In this document: positions 47,959 to 58,831 of the stretch, in pieces
How the letters are laid out: every line of letters begins with the position of its first letter
How positions within the stretch are numbered: the stretch's first letter is position 1
NCBI GenBank assembly: GCA_905221605.1
Contig: CAJNDS010000855.1
Span: 1 to 58,831 of the forward strand
Direction of reading: 5' to 3'
Source of the DNA: Symbiodinium natans
Taxonomy: Eukaryota > Sar > Dinophyceae > Suessiales > Symbiodiniaceae
Length of the DNA: 58,831 bases
Position numbers and translations under genes: made by a program
The notes under the pieces: generated by a model
Seen by the model: only the letters and a program-made list of their open reading frames with translations
What the model was told of the DNA's origin: nothing
Databases searched by the model: none

Positions 47959-48358
47959 CATTGCGCGTGCTCACCCAGGTCTTCTCAGGGTTTGGCCCGC
48001 AACTAGCTTGCATGTGCTTGTTGCAGAAAAACCTCTAAGACTCTAAGGTCCAGGGCTCGTCCAGGGCACCTTGTTCTTGAACCTCTTGTGACAGCCTCAG
48101 GGTTGGCCGCTTCACGAAGTCTTGCCGCTAAGAGTGCTTCGAGATCGCCCGAAACCTAGGTCCATCTGGGTGCCGAGCTTTAGCTTCGCACGTTTTCTAG
48201 CTGCTGTGTTTATTTCGGGTGCGCGTGCATTCTGCGTACTGTCAGACATCTGAGCAGTCACAAGCATCCGGGCAACTTCTCTGCGAAACATCTTTGTTGA
48301 ACCAGTCTGTTGGTTGTTAGAATATGATGAGCATGATTTGGTCGTGGCCTTTCTCTGA

Positions 48359-49055
48359 GCCAGTTTTTGAGCTTTAGAGGCTCTAAAGCTCAAAAACTGG
48401 CCCTTGGGAGCTCGCAGCAAGCAGTTGAGAGGCTCTAACGCTCAAAAACTGGCCCTTGGGAGCTCGCAGCAAGCAGTTGAGAGGCTCTGAAGCTCAAAAA
48501 CTGGCCCTTGGGAGCCCCTTGGAAGCTCGCAGCAAGCAGTTGAGAGGCTCTAAAGCTCAAAAACTGGCCCTTGGGAGCTCGCAGCAAGCAGTTCAGAGGC
48601 TCTAAAGCTCAAAAACTGGCCCTTGGGAGCTCGCAGCAAGCAGTTGAAAGGCTCTAAAGCTCAAAAACTGGCCCTTGGAAGCTCGCAGCAAGCAGTTGAG
48701 AGGCTCTAAAGCTCAAAAACTGGCCCTTGGGAGCTCGCAGCAAGCAGTTGAGAGGCTCTGAAGCTCAAAAACTGGCCCTTGGGAGCCCCTTGGAAGCTCG
48801 CAGCAAGCAGTTGAGAGGCTCTAAAGCTCAAAAACTGGCCCTTGGGAGCTCGCAGCAAGCAGTTGAAAGGCTCTAAAGCTCAAAAACTGGCCCTTGGGAG
48901 CTCGCAGCAAGCAGTTGAGAGGCTCTGAAGCTCAAAAACTGGCCCTTGGGAGCTCGCAGCAAGCAGTTGAGAGGCTCTAAAGCTCAAAAACTGGCCCTTG
49001 GGAGCTCGCAGCAAGCAGTTGAGAGGCTCTAAAGCTCAAAAACTGGCCCCTGAAA
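48359..49055 (+). repeat. Palindrome-headed 52-bp minisatellite, unit 5
   Basis: Twelve monomers; same organisation as units 2 and 4. Confidence 0.95.
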
Positions 49056-49472
49056 GCTCCCCAGACTGTCCTGGCTTCCCTGGGTCTTTCGGTGCTTCCC
49101 AGACCCCGGCAGACCTGGATCCAGCACCCTTCTTACCAGGAATGGGCGTGAGAGAGATTTTCAGGAGTGAGGGGAATGAGGCAGATTGTGCATCAACAAT
49201 GCCGTGCTGGGCAGCCTTTTCCTAAAAGGACGTAGCAAGCTTGGAAAGCCGTAGCTGCTCGGACGTGTACACAAAGTCCAAGCGGGAGTCTTGATTTTGC
49301 ATTGTCACGCTTGTGTGTTTGATTAGTGGTTCTACATGAGGCGATGGCTGAACGTGACGCGGAGGTTTCGCAGGGCAGGCTTGCTGATGGTGCACGGGAA
49401 GAAGAAGATGAGGCTTGCGAAAGTGTGTGTGTTCTCCGGTTTGGGCGTCCAGCATAACCTTCCTCGGAGGCA

Positions 49473-49730
49473 ATGCCTGAGCCACGTGCTGGAGACTTGG
49501 CGAGCCGACTGAAAGCGCTCCTCTCTGCGCGGGCAGATCTGATCAAACAGAAGAAGAAACACAGCAAAGACATCAAAGCAGCTCAAAAGAGATTGCGCCA
49601 TTTGAAAAAAACAGCGGCGCAGTTGTCCCAAGAAGATCTCACGGAGATCTTGATCGTGAAACAAGCTACGGCAAAGTCCAAGGCAAAGGCGGCGCCGAAA
49701 CCCAAAGCCAAAGCTGCAGCAACACCGTAG
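49473..49730 (+). CDS. Lys/Ala-rich coiled-coil protein, unit 5
   Basis: 85 aa, unchanged. The possible 5' exon would start at 49344. Confidence 0.55.
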   Translation: MPEPRAGDLASRLKALLSARADLIKQKKKHSKDIKAAQKRLRHLKKTAAQLSQEDLTEILIVKQATAKSKAKAAPKPKAKAAATP

Positions 49731-50358
49731 AGACCTGCTTCCAGCACTTGTCGTGCTCGGTAGGTGGACAAGTGTGTGGTGTGCTGTATCCCAAAGGGAC
49801 GCTGGCAACATCATCATGGTTTGTGAATGTGTCTGTGTGCCTTGCAAAGCTTTTGTGCTGTGTGGGCTAAGTGCGGTGCGGTCTGTCCCAAAGGGACGCT
49901 GGCAACCTCATCTTTGTGTCTCGCCCAGGCTCTTGTCAACTCCTTTAAGTCCTGGAGAACTCTTCTAGGAGATTCTCCGGGATGGACGCTTTGTCTCGGA
50001 GGTGACCTCGCTACCGAAGTGCGTGCAGAAAATGGCTTGGACACACCATCTGTGGGATGAAGATAGTGTTTCAGAAGTGGTCGCCCGCATGTCCTGGAAC
50101 CTGGGTCCAAAAGGGGAGGCAAAGTTTTGGGCTGTTTCGAGCGAAAACGGGAGGCCCAGTGGTGTTCGGCCCTCAGACTGTCTCTAGGGACTATGGTTTG
50201 CGGAGACTTGCCCTGTTCTCTTGCTTAGAAGAGACAAGACTTCCAATGGCAGGCTTTGGCCCAACTTCGTGATGTCGCAAAGCGATTCAATCACGCAACG
50301 CTCAGGTGCAGCGTAGCCAGTGTAGTTGTTTGGAGGCCGACGTGTGTGTACAACTGCA

Positions 50359-52246
50359 ATGGACGAGCTGGCTCTCGTCCGTGCTCAGATCAAATGCTTG
50401 AGGGGACAGCAGCGGTATGCGAGAAAGATGGAGCGGCAAGCGGGCCTGACGGCGCGGGCTTGTCTTGTAGCCCTGGGTTGCTACGTTCTTAGTGGATTTG
50501 ATCCGCGCGTAGCAGTGACCTTTGTCAAGCAGCAGCCACGAGTTCATTCTGACACAGACGCAGCCATCCAAGATCTCGTAGAGACTTGGTTTTTGGAAGC
50601 CTCGGATGCTGCCATTCTGGCTTTGTGGTACCCTGAGACGCCTTGGCAAGTCCGAGTGCGCTCGGACGCATGCGCATTTCTGGCCGAGTATCGAACTGTG
50701 CAACACATCAAGGATTGTAATTTCAATGTCGGCTTTGCGCCGGGGACGCTCGATGTTGTGGAGACCTACGCGACCGCCCTGCATGGTTTCAGAGACGTTG
50801 CTTCTGCTGCCCCTCTACGGTCAGACAATTCTCGATGGGCGCGGCGGTGGGCACGTAAGTTTCGTGCGCGCTGGAACTTGCGCTTTCGGTGCTTGAAGCC
50901 ACATCATGACTCGGAGCAGGAGCTGTGCAAGAAGGCTGTGCAGGTTTAGAGGCTCTTTCCAGGACTAAGTCTCTACGTCAGGTCATGCCACCAAAGCCCG
51001 CAAACCAATGTTCGCCTTGGAATATTTTACAACAGGCTGATCCCTTAAGTTAACCCTTCGAGGCCTGTGTCGGAGTCGGCTTGGGCGGCTCGGGGTCACG
51101 TCTTCGTTTGTTTTGTGTCCTGTTTGTGGGTCCTGTTTTGGGTCCTGTTTGTGGGTCCTGTTTTGGGTCCTGTTTTTGGTTCCCGTTTTGGCTTCCTGGT
51201 CGGCTCTGGTGGCTTTGGGGCCCAATTATGGTCCCTGTTTCGGGTCCTGTTTTTGGGTCCAATTTTGAGGCCCCTGAAGCATGTTTTCATGTCCGGGTCG
51301 GCTTGTGAGGGGATTCCAATTTCGGGGTGTTTCCCTGCTCGCAAGTGGGTTCTGGCAGGTCGCTGGCCTCTGGGAATGGAGTGTCTTCCTACGCGACAAG
51401 GCTGCGTCGCATGGGAGAGATGTCGTGTTTGTGAACTTGGACGAATCACCTATTCCACAAGACTTCAAAACTGGACGAGGCTTCTGTTTGCCCAAATCCC
51501 AGTGGCCTTTAGGCAAGCTGCCGAGCGGGTCTCGGAAGGGACCGCGGGGTACCGCGACACTCATAGCAATGACCTGCTCCGAGCCGTCTTGGCAAGAACG
51601 GCTCCCGCAGATTCTTTTGGGAAACCACCGTGTCTTTCCTCGGCGCCATTTGACTCGCGTCCAGGCAGAGGCCCCGGCAACGGTGAGATATTGGCGCGCA
51701 AAGTCATCCTGGGTTAACGCAAAGACCATGGTACGCATTTTGCAAGAGCTTTCTGATACCATCGGAGTGTGTCGAACAGAGCAGGTGGTTATTGTTATGG
51801 ACTGTAGCAGGGTGCACCTCACAGAAGAAGTCATACGCATGTGTCAGCGACTTTATTACTGGATACTGTACGTTCCGACACATACAACACCTCTACTCCA
51901 GCCGCTGGATGCCGCTGTCTTTGGACCTCTAAAGCAACAGCTTCGGCGCCAGGTCCGCGTGCTGAAGGAAGGCAACCAAGACCAAGACGTTTTCGTGCAG
52001 CGTTGGATGACGTTGATCGGGACAGTAGCTGCAGACATGTTGTCGCGAAGGACGTGGGCGCGGTCGTTTCATAGTGTCGGCATTGCTGGTTCAGGTTGTA
52101 ATTTGAGTGCTGATCTGCAGCAACTTGGACTGAGGTACCCCCAAACTCCAGCAGCCCCCGATTTAAGCTTGCTGCTACCCAAAGGGTATGAAAGCATGCA
52201 CGCATTGCTGCTGTCTTGTCGCAGAAAGAGGCTGCGGCTATCCTGA
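50359..52246 (+). CDS. DDE transposase, unit 5, intact
   Basis: Exons 50359-50943 and 51359-52246; 490 aa with all three catalytic Asp. Confidence 0.85.
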
Positions 52247-53831
52247 AGTCTTCGTGCCCGTGCTAAAGGCAAGGCGAACAAAAAATGTTGTTGCAACTGT
52301 TAGGGGTCTGACGCCGCTTGCCGGAAATGGCCCCTGTTTGAGGTGCCAATGTCGGTGCCCGGATCGGCTCACCAGCGCAGACCCCCTTGTTGCCTCCCAA
52401 GGTCGTTCGGCGCTTCCCAGACTTTCCCCGTTTCAGACTCCCTGCTTGCCTTCCAGGGTCTTGCGGCGCCTCCCAGACCTCTCGGTTTCATGGCCTCCCG
52501 GCGTCTTTCAGTGCTTCCCAAATTTGCGAACGTTTGGGCTTTTGGGTTCGTGCCGAGCTGCTGCTCTCAAAAAGCACGCAGAAGAGCGCAAGGTGTTTGA
52601 CGAGGGCAACAATCCTGGCAGGGCCTCACTTTCTTGGGGAATAACGCCAAATTTCGTGATTTGGGGTGACACCTTCGGCCCTAAACCCGAGACACTCGGA
52701 AGCAATCAGGGAGAAGAGGGGTTTGTGGCCTTCTTGGGTTTTGGGCCACTCACAAACTCCCCCACTGCCTTCCTGGGTCTTTCGGGGCTTCCCAGACGCT
52801 TATACTGCCCACAAAAACACGCAGTTGTGAGTGCACAAGGTTTTTGGCGGAGGGCAGCACTCCTGGCACGGCTTAAGGCCGGAGCCCACCCGTACAAGCC
52901 CTTGTCTAACGTCTACCCAGGTCCACGCAGGCAAGAATCCAAAATGTGGAGTTTTTCCACAGCGCGGAGCGTGTAGTATCTGTTTATGGAGTACTACACC
53001 CGTTTTCTGGGGGAAAAACCCAGACATGAAGGGTGTAGCATCAAGCGATGTGACTAAAATGAACATATAGTACATATTTTTGAAGCACGGGGGAATTGTG
53101 GGCTGAAATCTGCTTCCCGCCACAGCGCGGTGCGTGTAGTAGGTTCTTACCCCGTGGAGTTGGACCGTGCCAAAATATGCGTTCTCCACAACGCGAAGCG
53201 TGTAGTGTGTCTGATTGCCTGCTGTCCCTGCCAAATATGGAGCAATCGCGTTTCCTGCCACAGTGCGCGTGCAGTAGGTTGCTTCACGGTTGAGCTGGGC
53301 CGTACAAAAATCTGTATCTCGCCACATCGCAGAGCGTGTAGTGTGAGTATCTGGGTGGCCATTGATTGCTTGAGAATGCACGGGCTGTTTTGCGAGTGCC
53401 TTGTCGGGTTTGTGACCGTTGACACTGTGATGCGATTCCGAGGGCTCATCATAATTGCACACTGGCTCCCGCAACGTCTCTTCGCGCAGTGGAGCTCTTC
53501 CAAGAGGTGCGGCAAGAAGAATTGTGCATTGATTGCTTTTGTCTCATCCAAGAGCGATTGTGTGCGTAAGTTGCTTTTTGCTTGGTGGATCTCGCAGACA
53601 GCATTTTTAGTGGTGGTGCAAACATTGTCCATTCTCCAAGCCAAGCATGTCGTTTGCAGTGTTGTTTGCTTCTGGTTCGGGTTTAGGGACGCTACAAAGA
53701 TTTAGAAATGTACAGATATCTGTGTAGAGGCTTTGTCATGTGCCGTGGTCGCGGTGGTTTCTCTGGGGCGACGACCAGTGCGCTCATGGCTTGTGTGCTT
53801 GTGTAATGTAGGATGGAGCTCCTCAGCTACG

Positions 53832-56357
53832 ATGCGCCGCGCTCGAAAGAAGCGTCCTGCTGCAAATGAGGAAGAAGCGCTGGATGCTCAAGATGCTTCC
53901 GGCCACGGGAATTTCAGCAATGAAATGATTGCTCCAGATTCTGCCTGCGAAGTTCCTGCGGAGGAGCAGGATGCAATGTTCCCAGAGGCCAGCGACGGCC
54001 AGATCAGCTCTGCAACACTGAAGAAGGCGGTGACAGAATTGATCCGGGGGCAAAACCTCGAAGCATTGAGCTTCAACCAGCTTCTGGAAAAACTTGCAGC
54101 TGCCTGGAGCATGTGCGTCGCAGACCTGGAACCGTACAAAGCCGTTGCCCGCAGCATCCTGGACAAGCTGGTCAGAAAAGAGCTTGCTCGACAGCTAGTG
54201 GAGAAAGCCAAGCGAGCCAATAAAAAATCGAAGATGGCGCCTTCTTCTGTGGAGATATTTGGTAAATGCGACACGACGCAAGTACTTCTAGTGTACTTGT
54301 GCACATGGTCGGCCCCCACGAGTTCCGATGGCGCCAAGCCTGAGGATTTCACGCGCGAGCAAGTCTGCCAACTGATGATACGCAGCCTTGCGGCTTGTCA
54401 GGCCAACGTTTCTGAGAACAGGAAGGTTCATGTGAACAAGATGGTGGTGTATCGTGAACTTCATCGCGACTCGCGGCCGCATTACCACGTAGCTGTCAAA
54501 TTATCCGCCCCGGCACGTTGGCGTCCTTGGAAGCTTGAGTTGCAGAATACGCAGAGCATCTATATGGATTTCGCAACGTGTGCAGGAGGCGTGTGAGTCT
54601 TTGAGCAAGTTTTTTCGGCCAGTTCGCAATCCTGAGGAACCAGTTGTCAGGTTAAGACTGCTTTGGAGCACTTTTAAGGGACGCACGAAGGGCGATCTGA
54701 AGCTTGAGACGGCTTCTTAGGCTACGCGGGCTGCCCTGGAACATTCTTCAGGGCGTGAATAAGCTGATCTATTTCAGACTTTCTGCAGCTTTCGTAGTTC
54801 CCAGGCATCTGCAGTTTGAAATAGCCCTCAAATTCCTGCAGTTTCCAAGGGGCCTTTGCTGTAGAGGGAGTAAGTCTCAAGACGGCTTCAGGCTGCGCTT
54901 GAGCAGTCTTCAAACTGCAAGGAATGTTTTGCGTCCGGTGCCGCAGGTGGCTACCACAGCGCCGTGCGCTACGGCTTTTTGCCGCGGCCAGGCAAAGGTG
55001 AGGATGACCTGGACCAGCAGCCGTTCTTGTATGCCGTCGACGGATTCCACCCGCCTTTGGCCGAAGCAATCCATCGAGCCTACAACGCACAAGACTCTCG
55101 CCTCCATGTTAAGTGTTTGAGCAAGTTCTCTTGGAACTTTGACGTGCGTTTTTTCCCCAGGAATGGAGCAAGCAGAAGTTGGAGGCTTTGAAGATGCAAG
55201 CCAGCAAGGGTAAGCCTGCTCCGAGATTCAGAGAAGCTGATCTTTGGCCGATTTGCGTTGAGAACAATTTTCATCCGAGTGACCCTTCGTTCGTGGCCAG
55301 AATCAACAAGTATGCCAAAGAGAAAGGTGGCCCGGAGATGCTGCAGTTCTGCATTCACAACCAAGAATGCCTCGGCGCAATTGGAGAGAAGATCTGGGCA
55401 TTGGAAAATGCTGAGAAGACCATCTGCGAGAATTCGAAGACTCGTCTCCAGATTGTGCAGGAAACTGCAGAACAAGCGTGCGTCTGTTGCAGTGTTGGCA
55501 AATGGAAGCAGCGTGCCCGGGAGTTGGTCCATGCCAACCAAATTTGCGAGACGGAGCTCACAGCAGCCATCTACGACTCCTTGGCTCGTGGCCGCCGAAA
55601 GGGAAACTGTGTCACATTGGTTGGCCAACAGGGCAACGAAGGCAAAAGCTACATTTTGCGGCCCTTGCTGAAAACTTTCGGCGAGGCGAGTTGCTTTCCA
55701 TGTCCAAGCAGCGGAGCTTTTCCATTGCTAAACATAGAGAAAAGCAAAGTCATCTTTTTCGATGACTACCGCTTCTCAACCCAAATCTTGAGCATCTCGC
55801 AACAGTTGCTGCTGTTGGAAGGAGCTGGCGTGGTGGTTAATCGCCCGCAAAATGCACATCGCGGACATCTGACGTACACCGGTGACTCCCCCATCTATAT
55901 CACCACGTTGGAAGCCGACCTTTGCCCGAAGCCAGGTTTGATGGTTGGTGACCTGAAGATGCTGATGAAAAGACTCCACATCTTCAGGTTTCACCACGTG
56001 CTTCAAGCTCCAGATCAGATGTTGTGGCCTTGTGCTCCGTGCTTTGCACAGTTTGTGTTGGAGCGCGGCTCCGCTTCGGGCTCTGTGCCTGCGGTACTCA
56101 GTGCGCCGGTTGTGTCTGCTTTGCCCAAGGATGTTACCGCTTGGAAAGTGCCAGATGTGCGTGCGTGGCTTTCCGAGATAGAGTTGTCCCAAGTCTCACC
56201 CAGATTTGTTCAAAATTCGGTCGACGGCGCCATGCTGGTAGCCTTGACAGATCAAGATTTACAGGGGCTGTTAGGTCTCTCAGTTCTGCAATCGCGCAAA
56301 GTGCTCATGAAGCTTCAGCAAAAGCTTCAGTCTAGCGAGCAGCGAGAGCCAGCATGA
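53832..56357 (+). pseudogene. Rep-like gene, unit 6, with a 1-bp frameshift in a T-run
   Basis: Exon 1 (53832-54588) is unchanged. In exon 2 the run after GACGTGCG has 6 T (55149-55154) instead of 7. The frame from exon 1 ends at 55191, before the helicase, and the helicase-SAM part stays open as a separate frame to 56357. Three readings are possible: a true null copy, a homopolymer error, or removal of the affected segment by splicing, since it looks like a tiny GT…AG intron. Confidence 0.75.
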
Positions 56358-56778
56358 AACTCAAAGGTGAGTTTTGTGCAAACCCCCCCTGCCCCCGCAT
56401 CAATGCTGAAACCTGTTCTTGTAGCATGGGGGGTTTGTAGTCGAGCGCTTTATGTTGGAGACTCCCAGAGGCGCTGCAAGTTGCTTGCAGCCTTGATGCG
56501 GGGGTGCGGGGGAATGGGGACCACAAGCGGCTGCTTCCTTTCGGGTGTTTCGCAGCAGTAAAAACCGTTGTGGCTGTCTTGCTGAATGTTTTTGCAAAAT
56601 GACCTGGTAAACATTCATGTACATGTCTTCCTTATGCGCGCAGGAGTTTTTTTTAATCCTTAAGCCCCTGAAGAGCTTGGGCTGCACATGTTTGACGCAT
56701 TTTGACGCAGTCTGTGACAAGACGCGTGCAGTGCACATCGTAGCCCTTGCAGGCTGCCCCAAGAGGATGGAAATGTGC

Positions 56779-57993
56779 TAAGTCTCCGCACGTCCCGTGA
56801 CAGCCTCAAAGCCTCAGAGTGTTGCCGCAGGTACTGTTTGGACCTTAGGGTTTGCTGTGGAAGGTCGGTGCTAAATCTCCTCGCATCCCGTGACAGCCTC
56901 AAAGCGAGAGCGTGTTACCGCAAACTGTCTGGCGCAAGCACTGTTGCAACGTGTGGGTTTGCTGTGGAAGGGTGTCAAGCGTGCCTCTGGAGCTGATAAA
57001 TGCAGGCTCGAGACCTCCAGGATGGGTAGGGGGGTGGGGGGGGGGGTGGCGTGCTAAATATCCACACATCCCGTGACAGCCTCAAAGCCTCAGGGTGTTG
57101 CCGCAAACTGTCTGCCACAAGTACTGTTTGGACCTTAAGGTTTGCTGTGGAAGGTCTCCTCGCATCCCGTGACAGCCTCAAAGCCACAGAGTGTTGCCGC
57201 AAACTGTGTGCCGCAAGTACTGTTTGGCTGTGGAAGGTCTGTGCTAAATCTCCTCGCATCCTGTGATGGCCTCAAAGCGACAGCGTGTTACCGCGTGTTG
57301 CTGCAAACTGTCTGCTGCAAGCACTGTTTGAACGTTTGGGTTTGCTGTGGAAGGGTGTCAAGCGTGCCTTTGGAGCTGATAAATGCAGGCTCGAGACCTC
57401 CAGGATGGGTAGGGGGGTGGGGGGGGGTGGCGTGCTAAATATCCACACATCCCGTGACAGCCTCAAAGCCTCAGGGTGTTGCCGCAAACTGTCTGCCACA
57501 AGTACTGTTTGGACCTTAAGGTTTGCTGTGGAAGGTCTCCTCGCATCCCGTGACAGCCTCAAAGCCACAGAGTGTTGCCGCAAACTGTGAGTACTGTTTG
57601 GCTGTGGAAGGTCTGTGCTAAATCTCCTCGCATCCTGTGATGGCCTCAAAGCGACAGCGTGTTACCGCGTGTTGCTGCAAACTGTCTGCTGCAAGCACTG
57701 TTTGAACGTTTGGGTTTGCTGTGGAAGGGTGTCAAGCGTGCCTCTGGAGCTGAGAAATTCAGGCCCGAGACCTCCAGGATGGGTAGGGGGTTGGAGGGGG
57801 GTTTTCCCTAAGTCTCCGCACATCCCGTGACAGCCTCAAAGCGACAGCGTGTTACCGCGACCGCGACCTGTCTGTCGCAAGCACTGTTTCAACGTTTGGG
57901 TTTGGTGTGGAAGGGTGTCAAGCGTGCCTCTGGAGCTGAGAAATTCAGGCCCGAGACCTCCAGGATGGAGGGGTGGGGGGGGGTCCGTGCTAA
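56779..57993 (+). repeat. 95/380-bp repeat block, unit 6
   Basis: The first long G-run is 11 G; the last G-run (about 57975-57983) is one G shorter than in the other units. Confidence 0.85.
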
Positions 57994-58393
57994 CATTGCG
58001 CGTGCTCACCCAGGTCTTCTCAGGGTTTGGCCCGCAACTAGCTTGCATGTGCTTGTTGCAGAAAAACCTCTAAGACTCTAAGGTCCAGGGCTCGTCCAGG
58101 GCACCTTGTTCTTGAACCTCTTGTGACAGCCTCAGGGTTGGCCGCTTCACGAAGTCTTGCCGCTAAGAGTGCTTCGAGATCGCCCGAAACCTAGGTCCAT
58201 CTGGGTGCCGAGCTTTAGCTTCGCACGTTTTCTAGCTGCTGTGTTTATTTCGGGTGCGCGTGCATTCTGCGTACTGTCAGACATCTGAGCAGTCACAAGC
58301 ATCCGGGCAACTTCTCTGCGAAACATCTTTGTTGAACCAGTCTGTTGGTTGTTAGAATATGATGAGCATGATTTGGTCGTGGCCTTTCTCTGA

Positions 58394-58831
58394 GCCAGTT
58401 TTTGAGCTTTAGAGGCTCTAAAGCTCAAAAACTGGCCCTTGGGAGCTCGCAGCAAGCAGTTGAGAGGCTCTAACGCTCAAAAACTGGCCCTTGGGAGCTC
58501 GCAGCAAGCAGTTGAGAGGCTCTGAAGCTCAAAAACTGGCCCTTGGGAGCCCCTTGGAAGCTCGCAGCAAGCAGTTGAGAGGCTCTAAAGCTCAAAAACT
58601 GGCCCTTGGGAGCTCGCAGCAAGCAGTTCAGAGGCTCTAAAGCTCAAAAACTGGCCCTTGGGAGTTTCTTGGAAGCTCGCAGCAAGCAGTTGAAAGGCTC
58701 TAAAGCTCAAAAACTGGCCCTTGGAAGCTCGCAGCAAGCAGTTGAGAGGCTCTAAAGCTCAAAAACTGGCCCTTGGGAGCTCGCAGCAAGCAGTTGAGAG
58801 GCTCTGAAGCTCAAAAACTGGCCCTTGGGAG
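58394..58831 (+). repeat. Palindrome-headed 52-bp minisatellite, unit 6, cut by the window end
   Basis: The palindrome and first monomers are present. A unit-specific variant, GGGAGTTTCTTGGAAGC, occurs near 58661-58677, where other units have a plain monomer. Confidence 0.95.

Larger units (their letters stand above)
42258..52295 (+). repeat. Tandem unit 5 (10,038 bp)
   Basis: A full unit with all ORFs intact. It differs from unit 4 by 2 bp in a poly-G run near 47390. Confidence 0.95.
52296..58831 (+). repeat. Tandem unit 6, truncated by the window end
   Basis: It has the first 6.5 kb of a unit and ends inside the minisatellite. One T is missing in the Rep-like gene (T6 instead of T7 at about 55149-55154), and there is a variant minisatellite junction near 58664. 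Confidence 0.95.

Noticed and set aside
1-58831. LTR retrotransposon or bacterial plasmid/phage origin
   Set aside because: No reverse transcriptase or integrase, no LTR pair, and introns in both main genes; the tandem periodicity explains the long direct repeats.
1-58831. tRNA, rRNA or snRNA genes within the units
   Set aside because: I looked for tRNA T-arm-like GTTCGA motifs and conserved rRNA segments by eye and saw none; a tRNAscan/Infernal run would be decisive.

Overview
The window is one head-to-tail array of a unit of about 10.04 kb. Anchoring on the sequence at base 1, the units are 1-10014, 10015-20049, 20050-30086, 30087-40122, a 2135-bp partial unit 40123-42257, 42258-52295, and 52296-58831 (cut by the window end). 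Every gene I can support lies on the + strand. The predicted proteins are identical in all units except for two single-base frameshifts. Most other differences I found are indels in repeats or homopolymer runs.

The genes look nuclear and eukaryotic. They carry spliceosomal-type introns whose two ends share a short direct repeat, one apparently with a non-GT donor (GC or GA). They sit in a unidirectional tandem array, and the transposase belongs to a DDE family I associate with dinoflagellates. A dinoflagellate (Symbiodiniaceae/Suessiales-like) is my best guess, moderately supported. No rRNA, tRNA, CRISPR array or bacterial operon is visible.

Layout of a unit (unit 1 coordinates):
- 1-1562: spacer made largely of degenerate short repeats.
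- 1563-4089: a two-exon gene of about 722 aa with a DEK_C-like domain, an HxH (HUH-type) Rep nuclease-like core, a superfamily 3 helicase and a C-terminal SAM domain.
- 4124-4236: nested inverted repeats.
- 4511-5725: about 95-bp repeats arranged in a 380-bp higher-order repeat with G-run (G4-prone) segments.
- 6126-6775: a 52-bp minisatellite headed by a 43-bp near-perfect palindrome.
- 7193-7450: an 85-aa Lys/Ala-rich coiled-coil ORF.
- 8079-9965: a two-exon DDE transposase of 490 aa (intact in units 2-5 and in the partial unit).

Each unit therefore pairs a rolling-circle-type initiator/helicase with a cut-and-paste-type transposase. The main idea offered is that the initiator, or recombination through the repeats, drove recent amplification of a composite element. 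An assembly or read-concatemer artefact must be excluded first. Unit-specific changes (a 52-bp loss, a 78-bp duplication, a 47-bp contraction, a partial unit with a 4-bp microhomology junction) argue that at least some of the array is real DNA.
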